From Lachnospiraceae bacterium (GTDB lineage Bacteria; Bacillota; Clostridia; Lachnospirales; Lachnospiraceae), in NCBI GenBank assembly GCA_910575035.1, contig CAJTDL010000040.1, positions 1 through 38,978 of the forward strand: a stretch of DNA of 38,978 nt, given 5' to 3'. Below the pieces are notes generated by a model. That model had not been told where the DNA came from and did not search any database. It saw nothing but the letters and a program-made list of their open reading frames with translations. The position numbers and the translations under genes were made by a program. This document shows, one piece after another, positions 6,937 to 14,931 of this stretch. Position 1 is the stretch's first letter, and every line of letters begins with the position of its first letter.

Positions 6937-8592
6937 ATGAGCAGGAAAAATAACCTATCGAATCAGAAAATAACCGCCCTCTATTGCAGGATTTCCCTTG
7001 ATGACGGCAGCCAGAATGAGAGTATGAGTATCTCGAACCAGAAACTTTTGCTCAAAGATTACGCTGAAAAGAACGGTATGCCCCGGTACGAGTATTACGT
7101 GGACGACGGGTATACGGGAAGGAATTTCAACCGCCCTTCGTTTAAGCGTCTGATTGCCGACATTGAAGCTGGGAAGGTGGGCTGCGTGATAACCAAAGAC
7201 CTTTCAAGGCTTGGGAGGAACTATATTGAAGCGGGCAGTTATATCGAAATCTTTTTCCCAAAACACAATGTAAGGTATATAGCGGTCACGGACGGCGTGG
7301 ACAGCCTGACAAGGCAGGAAATGGATATTACGCCGTTCAAAAATATCCTGAATGATATGTACAGCCGGGATATTTCAAAGAAAGTGCTTGCCGGGCGCAT
7401 GACACGCTCCCGTCAGGGGAAGTTTTGCGGCGGGCAGCCGCCCCTTGGCCTGATGCGTGACCCGGAGGAAAAGGGACACCTTATCCTTGACCCGGACACT
7501 GCGCCGACTATCCGTAAAATCTATGACCTTGCCTTAAACGGCTGGGGGTGTATGCGGATTGCCAAACAGCTTATGGAGGATAAAATCCCCATCACACGGG
7601 TAAAGGGCAATACGGAATGTGACGTGAATTATTACTCATGGGGGAGCGCACGGATTAGCCATATCCTGCGGAACCCATTTTATAAGGGGGCGCATTTAGT
7701 CTGCCGGACGCACCAGAAAGGAATCCGCTCCAACACCTATGACATCATTCCCCGTGAGGAATGGGAAGTGCTTGAGGGCTGCCATGAAGCTATCGTAAGC
7801 CCGGAGGACTGGGAAAAGGTGCAGGAACTGATTGACCGCCGCCCGCCTATCATGGAGGGGAACGCTTGCCCCTTCTACAACCTGTTCCACGGCATTATCT
7901 ACTGTGCCACCTGTGGGAAGTCCATGCAGGTACGCTATGAGAAGGTGGGCAGAACCGGGAAGAACCGCTTTACCGGCGAGGAACGGGAGCCGATAGACAA
8001 GGCGTATTATATCTGCCAGACGTATAACCGGCTTGGGAAGAACTCCTGCACCAGCCATAAGGTGGAAGCGAGGGATTTGTACAACCTTGTGCTGAAGGAT
8101 ATTCAGGAACTTGCGGCAATGGCGCTTAAAGACGTGGAATCGTTCTACCAGCGGATCAGCAGCCGCATGGAGCGGCGGTATCTGGCGGACGCTTCGGAGA
8201 TGGAGAAGGAACGGGAGCGGCTGGAAGCAAGGAACCGGGAGATTGACGATATGTTCCTGAACCTGTATACCGACAAGGCAAAGGGAATCCTGTCCGAGCA
8301 GCGGTTTGTGAAGCTGACGGCGGCAATGGAGCGGGAACAGGAGGAAAACCAGAAGCAGCTAAAAGAACTGGCACTCTCCCTGCGCCGCTCCAACGAGCAG
8401 GAAAGTGATGTCCGCACCTTTATCCGGGAAATCAGGCAGTACGCCGCAGTCCGGGAACTGGACGAGGGTATCTTAAACCGCCTTATCAGCCGGATTCTGG
8501 TGGGGGAGGTGAAAAAGGTTGACGGGGAGAAATTTCAGGAAATCAAAATCATTTATAACTTTGTCGGGGAGATACCGGCGGTAACAGAATAA
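6937..8592 (+). CDS. Large serine recombinase of element A
   Basis: A 551-aa TnpX-like site-specific recombinase that would excise and integrate the element. The resolvase domain holds the catalytic serine in YCRISLDDG (S20) and the conserved TKDLSRLGRN and SRDISKK stretches. The recombinase domain follows (GQPPLGLMRDPEEKG), then a zinc ribbon starting CATCGKSM (about residues 325-385) and a C-terminal coiled coil with IRQYAAVREL and VGEVKKVDGEKFQEIKIIYNFVG. AAGGAG lies before the ATG. Length and domain order are complete. In contrast to B and C, 2.5 kb of cargo separates it from the element end. Confidence 0.93.
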   Translation: MSRKNNLSNQKITALYCRISLDDGSQNESMSISNQKLLLKDYAEKNGMPRYEYYVDDGYTGRNFNRPSFKRLIADIEAGKVGCVITKDLSRLGRNYIEAGSYIEIFFPKHNVRYIAVTDGVDSLTRQEMDITPFKNILNDMYSRDISKKVLAGRMTRSRQGKFCGGQPPLGLMRDPEEKGHLILDPDTAPTIRKIYDLALNGWGCMRIAKQLMEDKIPITRVKGNTECDVNYYSWGSARISHILRNPFYKGAHLVCRTHQKGIRSNTYDIIPREEWEVLEGCHEAIVSPEDWEKVQELIDRRPPIMEGNACPFYNLFHGIIYCATCGKSMQVRYEKVGRTGKNRFTGEEREPIDKAYYICQTYNRLGKNSCTSHKVEARDLYNLVLKDIQELAAMALKDVESFYQRISSRMERRYLADASEMEKERERLEARNREIDDMFLNLYTDKAKGILSEQRFVKLTAAMEREQEENQKQLKELALSLRRSNEQESDVRTFIREIRQYAAVRELDEGILNRLISRILVGEVKKVDGEKFQEIKIIYNFVGEIPAVTE

Positions 8593-8600
8593 CGGCAATG

Positions 8601-8634
8601 CCCTTCTCTCTTTTTGGGGGAAGGGTTTTCTTTT
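8601..8634 (+). terminator. Terminator after the element A recombinase
   Basis: CCCTTC (8601-8606) pairs with GAAGGG (8620-8625), followed by TTTTCTTTTT. It lies eight bases after the stop codon. Confidence 0.7.
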
Positions 8635-8651
8635 TGCCCGTACACGAAAAA

Positions 8652-8679
8652 GAAGCCGGGTTCCCTATTCTCCGGCTTC
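8652..8679 (-). terminator. Terminator of the minus-strand cassette
   Basis: GAAGCCGG and CCGGCTTC form a perfect 8-bp stem; on the minus strand it is followed by TTTTTC. It lies just after the stop codon of the NTF2-like gene. Confidence 0.7.
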
Positions 8680-8695
8680 CAGAAAAAACTGGGAT

Positions 8696-9064
8696 TTATT
8701 TGATAGGTGTCCCAATGCGTTTATCCAATCTCCATTGTGGTGCCATTCCATCATCGGCATAATATTCGTCCATTGCTGTAATTTTATCGTTTTTTGTTTG
8801 AATAAACGAAGTCACATGAAAAGAAATACTTCTATCTTTGGGATAGATACGAACAACTGTAATAATTAAATCATTCACAATTTCTACTCTTTCAACGAGT
8901 CCGTCCCATTCTCCGGGGTACTCACAATTCGCAACAATATATTCATCCACCGTAAAATGCTCGTTGGTGCAATGCCAATTTACATAGGCTTCTGCATGAA
9001 AGTATTTTCTAATTTCTCTTTCATCTTGGGCAAGAACGGCTTTCCAAAATTGTTCTATATTCAT
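8696..9064 (-). CDS. NTF2-like (SnoaL-type) protein
   Basis: A 122-aa protein beginning MNIEQFWKAVLAQDEREIRK. The pattern FWKAVLAQDEREIRKYFHAEAYVNWHCTNE, a long strand with RVEIVNDLIITVVRIYP, then SFHVTSFIQTKNDKI and MDEYYADDG, is typical of the nuclear transport factor 2-like fold used by SnoaL-type proteins. Catalytic activity, if any, is unknown. The start was chosen at 9064, seven bases after AAAGGAG, rather than the longer frame to 9160. Last gene of the AT-rich minus-strand cassette. Confidence 0.7.
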   Translation of the reverse strand: MNIEQFWKAVLAQDEREIRKYFHAEAYVNWHCTNEHFTVDEYIVANCEYPGEWDGLVERVEIVNDLIITVVRIYPKDRSISFHVTSFIQTKNDKITAMDEYYADDGMAPQWRLDKRIGTPIK

Positions 9065-9125
9065 AATTTTCTCCTTTAAATTGCGATTTCCCAGTATGTC
9101 AAACTGGAAATGGTTGAGAAAGACA

Positions 9126-9656
9126 CTATATTGAAATCCAAAATCTTTGAATAATGCCACTTTTACTTAATCCCACTGTATCAACAATTTCATTTTCCAT
9201 CACTCCACCGTTTTTAATAATCGTCCTTTGCGAAGCTACATTTCGCTTATCGCAGGTTACTAAAACCTTGCTTTCTCCAAACGCACGGCAAAAAGGTAAA
9301 ACTAATCCCAGCATTTCAGACGCATAACCTTTTCGTCTTTCTGACGGACGAACACTATATCCAATATTACCCCCAAAATTTTTGAGAAAATCCGATAATG
9401 GGTGTCGAAAATCAATCATACCAACAACAAAATCGTCTTTTCGCCTTACCGCTAAAAACACTTCTGATGGAACATATCCGCTTTTATATTTTTCTCTTAA
9501 TCTTCTCTCAAAGTCAATCCACTCATCAAATGATTGGACATCTTCAAGACCTGCACAACCATCAAAACTATCTCCACATTGTAACATTTCTTCTTTATAT
9601 GACATGACTTGTTTTGCATATAGTTTAGATGGCCTAACCAACATCAATTCACGCAT
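9126..9656 (-). CDS. GNAT family N-acetyltransferase (1)
   Basis: About 176 aa. The acetyl-CoA binding motif is ERRKGYASEMLGL (R-x-x-G-Y-A), followed by SKVLVTCDKRNVASQRTIIKNGG, the usual second half of the fold. The N terminus has EMLQCGDSFDGCAGLEDV, as in uncharacterised GNATs of Firmicutes. The substrate is not predictable. Starts at GTG 9671 or ATG 9665 are also possible; ATG 9656 has GAGG nine bases upstream. Second from the end of a five-gene minus-strand cassette. Confidence 0.8.
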   Translation of the reverse strand: MRELMLVRPSKLYAKQVMSYKEEMLQCGDSFDGCAGLEDVQSFDEWIDFERRLREKYKSGYVPSEVFLAVRRKDDFVVGMIDFRHPLSDFLKNFGGNIGYSVRPSERRKGYASEMLGLVLPFCRAFGESKVLVTCDKRNVASQRTIIKNGGVMENEIVDTVGLSKSGIIQRFWISI

Positions 9657-9685
9657 CACATTCATCCTCACAAATTTGAATTTAT

Positions 9686-10174
9686 CTATACAAGGAAATA
9701 CAATACCTCTCTTATATCTTTCCCACCGATATTATCATCCCGAAATACTTCTGAATAAATAAATCCGTTTTTTTCATAAAATTTTCTTGCTCTATGATTA
9801 TCCTCCAAAACCCATAAAAGCACTTTACTAAATCCGCATTGTTTTAATTCTTTAATACACTTGTTAAGCAATAACCTACCGTATCCTTTTCCAATGTAAT
9901 CAGGCAAAAAATATATGGAAACGATTTCTCCATATTCGCTGTATTTTTCCCATCTTGATTTACAGAAACTTGCAGTACCTATAAGACGCCCATGTTCTAT
10001 CAGAACAAGGTTATTCATACCAATTTTATTGATACTATTAGCCCATTGCCCCGTTGGAATACTATTAAGATAGTTTTGAGGAATAATGTTTTTATATGCG
10101 TATTTCCAACTACTTTCATATATTTTGCTTATTTCAAGAGGATTATCATCTTTGGTGATGTATCTAATCTCCAT
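9686..10174 (-). CDS. GNAT family N-acetyltransferase (2)
   Basis: 162 aa beginning MEIRYITKDD. Acetyl-CoA loop motif YIGKGYGRLLLNKC preceded by strand VSIYFLPD, then VLLWVLEDNHRARKFYEKNGF, a textbook GNAT C-terminal half. AAGGAG lies eight bases before the ATG. Substrate unknown. One of three dissimilar GNAT genes in a row, on the same strand with short gaps, suggesting one transcript. Confidence 0.85.
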   Translation of the reverse strand: MEIRYITKDDNPLEISKIYESSWKYAYKNIIPQNYLNSIPTGQWANSINKIGMNNLVLIEHGRLIGTASFCKSRWEKYSEYGEIVSIYFLPDYIGKGYGRLLLNKCIKELKQCGFSKVLLWVLEDNHRARKFYEKNGFIYSEVFRDDNIGGKDIREVLYFLV

Positions 10175-10222
10175 TTCAACAACTCCTTAAATACCGATTT
10201 GTTCAAATCTATAAACTGGAAT

Positions 10223-10708
10223 CTATCTATTTTCCATAATCAATTCTTTGCACTTCCATTCCTCACCCAGAATACAATATCTTTCTGTTGTATCAAGAAC
10301 TACGTCGCTAAAACCGACTGCCTTATAACAGTAATAAGCTGGAAGATTATTCTCAAAAACACCCAATGATACTTTTTTTGCTCCATATATTTCAAATGCA
10401 AATTTTAGACCTAACTGGAGCATAGCTTTTCCATAGCCTTTTCCTCTCTTGTGAGGATTTATAATAACAAATCCAAAGCGTAATTCATCCAAAGATTCAT
10501 CAGGATTCCTTAGTGTAAAAAAACCAACAATTCCAGTTTCATCAAATGCAGTAAACGGCATTAGAGATTCAACAAAGCAAAATTCATTTTGTGTTATTGG
10601 GTAATTACCAAGTACACCTGCTGTCCATTGATAAAATGCTTTTTCATCTTGACACCACGATAATATCGTATCTACATCCGAAGCTTTATATGGTCTTATT
10701 CTAATCAT
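10223..10708 (-). CDS. GNAT family N-acetyltransferase (3), RimJ/RimL-like
   Basis: 161 aa beginning MIRIRPYKASDVDTILSWCQD. It has the acetyl-CoA motif PHKRGKGYGKAMLQLGL and the C-terminal KVSLGVFENNLPAYYCYKAVGF typical of RimJ/RimL-type N-acetyltransferases. Ribosome site GAGGG seven bases before the ATG. Substrate unknown; a drug or a protein amino terminus are both possible. Confidence 0.85.
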   Translation of the reverse strand: MIRIRPYKASDVDTILSWCQDEKAFYQWTAGVLGNYPITQNEFCFVESLMPFTAFDETGIVGFFTLRNPDESLDELRFGFVIINPHKRGKGYGKAMLQLGLKFAFEIYGAKKVSLGVFENNLPAYYCYKAVGFSDVVLDTTERYCILGEEWKCKELIMENR

Positions 10709-10731
10709 ATATTTTCCCTCGCAAATTTGAA

Positions 10732-10974
10732 TTATAGCAATCGGCTAACCAAATTAAATGCTGTGACTGCATAAACAAAAATTGCTACTCCGCCAAAAAT
10801 AGCAGCATCTGTTTTCGATTTTTTATCATAGCATTCTTTCGCATTTAATGACATAACTAATCCCATAAACACAAACATAATAGGTAACGTTATATCATAA
10901 GGCAGTAATTTCATCAATCCAATAGAACCAAAAACAACTGTCAGAACCGAAAATACTATTTTCCAAATACGCAT
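10732..10974 (-). CDS. Small membrane protein, DUF3953-like
   Basis: 80 aa beginning MRIWKIVFSVLTVVFGS. Three hydrophobic segments (about residues 5-22, 28-43 and 58-76) separated by charged turns (NAKECYDKKSKTD). It resembles the short DUF3953 membrane proteins of Firmicutes. AAGGAG lies nine bases before the start. First gene of the minus-strand cassette, close to the right end of element A. No function known. Confidence 0.65.
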   Translation of the reverse strand: MRIWKIVFSVLTVVFGSIGLMKLLPYDITLPIMFVFMGLVMSLNAKECYDKKSKTDAAIFGGVAIFVYAVTAFNLVSRLL

Positions 10975-11062
10975 ATATATTTCTCCTTATATTCTGATTT
11001 GCTATAGTTTAGCACATTTATAGAACATCTACAAGATTCCGTGTATGAAAAAGCAAAAGGAA

Positions 11063-11074
11063 TGAATTCTTCAC
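11063..11074 (-). repeat. Element A right inverted repeat
   Basis: The minus-strand reading GTGAAGAATTCA matches 131-142 at 11 of 12 positions; it ends 13 bases before the AAAGA core at 11088-11092. Confidence 0.5.
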
Positions 11075-11087
11075 TTGACAATGTGTC

Positions 11088-11339
11088 AAAGAGCTTATGA
11101 GCCAAGATGAGATTGCAGTCATGGACGGAGGGAAGTGCATCATGCAGCTTAGAGGGGTAAGACCTTTTTTCTCCAATAAGTTTGACATCACAAAGCATAA
11201 GCAGTACCGCCTTCTGTCCGATTTTGATGACAAGAACGCCTTAGACATCGAAAAATATGTAAAGAACCTGTGTAAAGCGAAAGTCAGGGACAATGACACC
11301 GTTGATGAGGTGGAGGATGCAGGCGTGATTGAAGCATGA
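11088..11339 (+). pseudogene. virD4: virD4 3' part, right of element A
   Basis: Codes for the C-terminal 83 residues of a VirD4/TcpA-type coupling protein. The stretch ELMSQDEIAVMDGGKCIMQL, then RGVRPFFSNKFDITKH and LLSDFDDKNALDIEKY, is the characteristic end of this family in Firmicutes ICEs. There is no ribosome site before the ATG at 11097. With 41-114 it forms one frame across the AAAGA core, so it is a displaced gene end rather than a gene. Maff2, the usual downstream neighbour of virD4, starts at 11621, supporting the assignment. Confidence 0.85.
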
Positions 11340-11363
11340 CAACTGAATATTGAAAAACTGAAT

Positions 11364-11564
11364 ATGGAACCCGTCAACCAGCTACAAAACTTTTGGACAA
11401 AAAGTCCAGAAGTGGAACGGAGTTTTGAATGTACTTGGGAAAGGACAAAAACAAAGCGCCCGGCACAGCCAATCGCCAAACTGAATGTGCCGGATGCCCG
11501 CAGGGTTCTTCCTAAAGGATTGCCCTGTCTTTATTTTACCATAAGGCAGGGCATTTTAACATGA
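11364..11564 (+). CDS. Doubtful short ORF between virD4 and maff2
   Basis: A 66-residue frame beginning MEPVNQLQNFWTKSPEVERS. No good ribosome site, and its 3' end runs through a terminator-like hairpin (11521-11560), so the last residues are suspect. Short ORFs in this position occur in related ICEs, but I cannot assign a family. It may simply be an intergenic frame. The remaining part of 11340-11620 holds a small stem TGGAC-AAAAA-GTCCA at 11394-11408 and the terminator. Confidence 0.3.
   Translation: MEPVNQLQNFWTKSPEVERSFECTWERTKTKRPAQPIAKLNVPDARRVLPKGLPCLYFTIRQGILT
11521..11562 (+). terminator. Terminator upstream of maff2
   Basis: TGCCCTG pairs with CAGGGCA around a loop and is followed by TTTT. 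It would end transcription from virD4. Confidence 0.55.
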
Positions 11565-11620
11565 AAAACTCTTTCAGAAACCAGACAAAAACTATTTTTG
11601 AGAAAGAAAGAGGTAGAAAC

Positions 11621-11649
11621 ATGGCATTTTTTACAACAGCGGTAACAGG
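11621..11649 (+). pseudogene. maff2 5' end, left of element B
   Basis: ATG at 11621 (GAAAGAGGT upstream) encodes MAFFTTAVTG, the start of a Maff2-family ICE membrane protein, and then enters element B, where a stop follows at once (VNCE*). The continuation GLKTVVTAIGAGVGVWGVI is found at 24874 onward. The two meet at the shared ACAGG in frame. Confidence 0.75.
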
Positions 11650-11662
11650 TGTGAATTGTGAG

Positions 11663-11670
11663 TAAAGTGA
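11663..11670 (+). repeat. Element B left terminal inverted repeat
   Basis: TAAAGTGA, 13 bases inside the core GG, mirrored at 24853-24860 at the same distance. Matching position on both sides supports the element ends. Confidence 0.6.
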
Positions 11671-11767
11671 AAAATGGGAAGAACAAGCAAAGTGAAAATC
11701 TGGTGTATGTAGATAGCCCTCATAAGATAAAAGTGGTACAATCTTAGAAGAAACGAGGTAAAGCAAT

Positions 11768-12136
11768 ATGGAGAAGAAAATTTATATCACAGAAGAAGAA
11801 CGGGCAAAGTGCCAGAAAGTGGCTGATGCGTTTGCGGAGCTGTATGAGATGGCGGATATTGTAGTGGTTGATGTAGGCAGATATGGTTTTGTGATGCTCA
11901 AATACTATACTCCGCCGCATGGTTTTGAGGAAGATGCAACTTTTACGGATAGTAAGGCATTGTTTGAGGGATTATGGCAGGAATGGCTTGATATGAAGCT
12001 GTATCTTATTGCAAAAGGCACTCCTTTAATGGAAAAGGGGTATAAGGGGGTGTTTGAGAGCCTTTCAAAAGAAAAACAGTCGGAATTTACCGAACGAAAA
12101 GCTGATTTTTTGAAACAAGCGGGGATAAGTCTGTAA
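11768..12136 (+). CDS. Hypothetical protein, 122 aa
   Basis: Begins MEKKIYITEEERAKCQKVAD. Mixed alpha/beta composition with strand DIVVVDVGRYGFVMLKYYTPPH and helices ALFEGLWQEWLDMKLYLIA and KQSEFTERKADFLKQAG. GAGGT precedes the start and a possible -10 TACAAT lies at 11737-11742. I do not recognise the family. It is the first gene inside element B and is followed by its own terminator, so it is probably transcribed alone. Confidence 0.6.
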   Translation: MEKKIYITEEERAKCQKVADAFAELYEMADIVVVDVGRYGFVMLKYYTPPHGFEEDATFTDSKALFEGLWQEWLDMKLYLIAKGTPLMEKGYKGVFESLSKEKQSEFTERKADFLKQAGISL

Positions 12137-12189
12137 AATGAGTTGTAAGAAAAGAAAGCGCTCTAATTAGAGAGGTAAAAGAGATGTAG

Positions 12190-12220
12190 GAAAGCTCTGC
12201 ATACAATGCAGGGCTTTTTT
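12190..12220 (+). terminator. Terminator after the 122-aa gene
   Basis: AAAGCTCTGCAT and ATGCAGGGCTTT form a stem with one T-G pair around an ACA loop, followed by a T run. Confidence 0.75.
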
Positions 12221-12303
12221 ATGCAAAAAAGCAGGTGGGTTTAATCCTCTGTTGTTCCTTTGCCTTACATATTTTACTTCTATAGGGCTTCGTATTTATG
12301 CTA

Positions 12304-12332
12304 TTGATTTAGTTCGTTTTAACGGCTATACT
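12304..12332 (+). promoter_or_regulatory. Promoter of the two-component operon of element B
   Basis: TTGATT (12304-12309) and TATACT (12327-12332) are separated by 17 bases. AGGAGG at 12349-12354 then serves the ATG at 12361. Confidence 0.6.
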
Positions 12333-12360
12333 ATATACAGTACACAGCAGGAGGTCAAAA

Positions 12361-12552
12361 ATGTTTGAATATATGACAGCACAGGAAGCCGCTGAAAAAT
12401 GGAATGTGTCGCTTCGGTGGGTACAGCGGTTATGCAAAGAAAAACGCATTGAGGGCATTATGAATATTAACCATGTCTGGCTCATACCCAAAGATGCCAA
12501 GAAGCCAACGAAAGACAGACATAAGAAAAGTGGTGAAACAGATGAAATATAG
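12361..12552 (+). CDS. Small helix-turn-helix DNA-binding protein
   Basis: 63 aa beginning MFEYMTAQEAAEKWNVSLRW. The motif TAQEAAEKWNVSLRWVQRLC followed by RIEGIMNINHVWLIPKDAKKPTKDR is the MerR-like/excisionase-type winged HTH seen in short regulators of Clostridia. It would bind DNA, probably near its own promoter. Its stop codon overlaps the start of the kinase gene (ATG 12542), so the two are coupled. Excisionase activity is possible from the fold alone, but its place beside a two-component system argues for a regulator. Confidence 0.75.
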   Translation: MFEYMTAQEAAEKWNVSLRWVQRLCKEKRIEGIMNINHVWLIPKDAKKPTKDRHKKSGETDEI

Positions 12553-14182
12553 GTTAGACAAGAGCCAAACGCTAAAATTTATACTCATATCAATATTTCT
12601 GATAACGGTTATTAGCTTGATAATTATGAATTTTATCTCTTTCCGTTCCTACCAGAAAAAAGGGATTTTAACAATCATCCCATTTGACAGCCTGCTTTTT
12701 CTAAATGTGGGAATTGTTTTATTGGGAATCTCTCTTTTTTCAGTGCTACAGCTACGGCAATACAAAATTGGCAAATTATTTGCTGTATACGCATTGCTGC
12801 TTGGGTTATCCATTTCACTTGCCCCGTGTAATCGGTTCAATGAATTTTCTCTTTCTTTTATTCGTGCTGTATTCACATTAGGGAGCAGCATACTTCTTTT
12901 TCAAGTTGTCGGGTACTTAACTTTGCTGAAAAGCCGAAAGCTGTTCCAGATATTTAGATTGGCATTAATCTGTATTGCATTTGCCAGTCTGATAGTTCAG
13001 ATTTTGGCATTTTTCAAAACGGAAAAGTTGTGGTTATACATTTTTGCAGATGTCAGCGTAAATGCTTGTATTGTTTTATCCGCACTTTGTTCCATAATCG
13101 TTATGGAGGCAAACTATAAGAAAAGCAATTCCTACACAAGAAAACAGAGTAAAATTCTTATCTTAGGAATTGGGACAGGAATTTTACTGTATATTGCCAT
13201 GTCTGTTCTGCCGAATATTTATCTGGTTCAAAATGGACAGACAGAAAAAGAAGTCTTTGTAGAAATTTCTATGCAGCCAACGGAAACTATGCTGAATCAA
13301 TTGCCATTATTGCTTTTTTCGGGAGTTAGCATTGCAATTATTTTTACTTTGCTTCACAGGGCATTTTCTCTTGAAGATGTGCGTTTGAAATCCCGCTGGT
13401 TTATAATCGTCCCACTATATTTTGGATTGATAAATGTCATTTTATTTTTATATGCCAACACGCCTATATGGGTTTTGATAGTTATAAATATCTTGCTTCT
13501 TGCCCCATTACTGGCAGGATTATGGAGATTTTTTTACCATAAAGGAAGTACAGAAGAATCCGCAGGGCTTAAACTGCTTCATGAGCTTGAAAAAGAAAAA
13601 CAGGAATTATCTGCTTATCTGCACGATGACGTATTACAGTCCTTGATTGCTTTCTATCGAAAAATTCAATCAGATAAAAGTGGGCGGTATGAGGATATGA
13701 AACAGCCTTTGTCAGATTTGATTGCAGAGATAAGGAGCGTCAGCCATAATCTTTACCCAACGATGGTGGAGGATTTGGGATTAGAGCAAAGCTTATATAT
13801 TTTTGCAGATGAGATTAGAAAAGCCTATCCTGCCGTAACAATCTCATTCCAATACCAATACAAAGAGGGAATTTTGCCGAAAGCATACGCCCTTGCATTT
13901 TACCGCATTTCAAAAGAGCTTGTTACAAATGCAGCAAAACATTCTGGCGGTTCTGAAATTAGTCTGTTGCTTGATGAAGATGCAGACGGGTATTATATAC
14001 AGATAGCGGACAATGGAAAAGGATTTCATTCATTGGGAGATAATGCCTTGCTGAAAAGCTCACATATGGGACTATATACAGTAAAACGGCAGATAGCAGG
14101 GCTGTCGGGACGAATGGATATACAATCTGCCGCAAACGCAGGCACAAAATACAATATTTATGTTCCAAAACAGGAGGATTGA
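12542..14182 (+). CDS. Sensor histidine kinase (HisKA_3 / NarX-LiaS type)
   Basis: 546 aa beginning MKYRLDKSQTLKFILISIFL. The N-terminal half contains about eight membrane segments (to about residue 345) with no obvious extracellular sensor domain. The dimerisation/phosphoacceptor region holds H in YLHDDVLQSLIAFYRK and SHNLYPTMVEDLGLEQSL. The ATPase domain has ELVTNAAKHSGG (N box), DNGKGF (G1) and MGLYTVKRQIAGL (G2). It would phosphorylate the regulator encoded next. An in-frame extension to 12473 is inside the preceding gene and was rejected. Likely senses cell-envelope stress or a peptide, judging by the ABC exporter that follows. Confidence 0.88.
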   Translation: MKYRLDKSQTLKFILISIFLITVISLIIMNFISFRSYQKKGILTIIPFDSLLFLNVGIVLLGISLFSVLQLRQYKIGKLFAVYALLLGLSISLAPCNRFNEFSLSFIRAVFTLGSSILLFQVVGYLTLLKSRKLFQIFRLALICIAFASLIVQILAFFKTEKLWLYIFADVSVNACIVLSALCSIIVMEANYKKSNSYTRKQSKILILGIGTGILLYIAMSVLPNIYLVQNGQTEKEVFVEISMQPTETMLNQLPLLLFSGVSIAIIFTLLHRAFSLEDVRLKSRWFIIVPLYFGLINVILFLYANTPIWVLIVINILLLAPLLAGLWRFFYHKGSTEESAGLKLLHELEKEKQELSAYLHDDVLQSLIAFYRKIQSDKSGRYEDMKQPLSDLIAEIRSVSHNLYPTMVEDLGLEQSLYIFADEIRKAYPAVTISFQYQYKEGILPKAYALAFYRISKELVTNAAKHSGGSEISLLLDEDADGYYIQIADNGKGFHSLGDNALLKSSHMGLYTVKRQIAGLSGRMDIQSAANAGTKYNIYVPKQED

Positions 14183-14184
14183 AA

Positions 14185-14784
14185 ATGAAGATAAAAATTA
14201 TAGTTATAGATGACCATGCTATGGTTGCGTCAGGACTGGCAAAGGAACTGGATGAACAAGATGATTTTCAAGTTATGGAAGTCGTTACTTCCCCCGCACA
14301 GATAATGGATATTTTAGAGAAAACAGTGCCAGATGTCATACTTATGGACATCCGTATGGGAGTTTATAACGGGATAAAGCTGGCAGATGAAATGAAACGT
14401 CAATACCCAGAGATGAAAATTGTCCTTATGTCTGGCTACAATATGGGACAGCTTGCAAAAGGAAGCAGTGCAGATGCTTTTGCTTCAAAAGAAGAGCCTA
14501 TTGAAATGTTATCTTCTACCATCCGTAAAGTCTGTCTGGAATCCGTAGCAGTATTTCCTACGGATAGTCCTTTTGAAGAGAAATTAACCGAAACTGAAAC
14601 AAAAATCCTAAAACTTATGGGGGAGGATTTAACCAGAAAAGAAATAGCGGCGGCTCTTAGCATATCTGAAAAAACGGTAGCAAACCATATTACGTCTATT
14701 TTACGGAAATTGAATGTGCGTTCCAGAATAGGGGCTGTATTAAAAGGCGTTGAGCTTGGAATCGTTGACAGCAGTTCCGTATAA
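14185..14784 (+). CDS. NarL/FixJ-type response regulator
   Basis: 199 aa beginning MKIKIIVIDDHAMVASG. Receiver domain with the acidic pair DD, phosphoacceptor Asp in DVILMDIRMG and conserved Lys in ASKEEP. The C-terminal LuxR-type HTH is LTRKEIAAALSISEKTVANH followed by LRKLNVRSR. AGGAGG lies seven bases before the ATG (an in-frame TTG at 14179 is too close). It overlaps the end of the kinase operon by only a short gap. It should activate the ABC genes downstream. Confidence 0.9.
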   Translation: MKIKIIVIDDHAMVASGLAKELDEQDDFQVMEVVTSPAQIMDILEKTVPDVILMDIRMGVYNGIKLADEMKRQYPEMKIVLMSGYNMGQLAKGSSADAFASKEEPIEMLSSTIRKVCLESVAVFPTDSPFEEKLTETETKILKLMGEDLTRKEIAAALSISEKTVANHITSILRKLNVRSRIGAVLKGVELGIVDSSSV

Positions 14785-14827
14785 ACAATAGGAAAGCATC
14801 ATAGCAAATACAGTAATCCAATCTTGT

Positions 14828-14877
14828 CAATAGGACTTTTGTGTAATTTCTTTGCACGGAAGTCCTATTCTTTTTTG
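14828..14877 (+). terminator. Terminator after the response regulator
   Basis: AATAGGACTT pairs with AAGTCCTATT around a loop, followed by CTTTTTT. It separates the two-component genes from the ABC operon. Confidence 0.75.
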
Positions 14878-14931
14878 TAAAAACTCAAGCTACAATTATT
14901 TGTATCAATTACAGGATTGGAGGAAACGCCA

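Larger units (their letters stand above)
110..11092 (+). mobile_element. Element A: 11-kb mobilizable transposon inserted in virD4
   Basis: The boundaries come from the split virD4 gene. AAAGA occurs at 110-114 and at 11088-11092, and excision between the copies restores the virD4 frame. Imperfect inverted repeats lie just inside (131-142 and 11063-11074, 11 of 12 matching). Contents in order: tnpV, minus-strand repressor, two small genes, putative oriT, MobV-like relaxase, CHC2 primase, VapE-type helicase, repeat array, 57-aa gene, large serine recombinase, then an AT-rich minus-strand cassette of five genes. Unlike B and C, the recombinase is not at the extreme right end; the five-gene cassette lies between it and the right junction and looks like captured cargo. 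The inverted repeats sit 16 and 13 bases from the cores, so the exact crossover is uncertain by a few bases. Confidence 0.75.

Noticed and set aside
8690-8700. Right end of element A just after the recombinase, as in B and C
   Set aside because: The split virD4 gene resumes only at 11088, and inverted repeats match there; no host gene junction is visible near 8690.
11097-11339. Independent 80-aa gene
   Set aside because: Homology continues upstream of the ATG (VirD4 ELMSQDE block) and there is no ribosome site; it is the 3' end of virD4.
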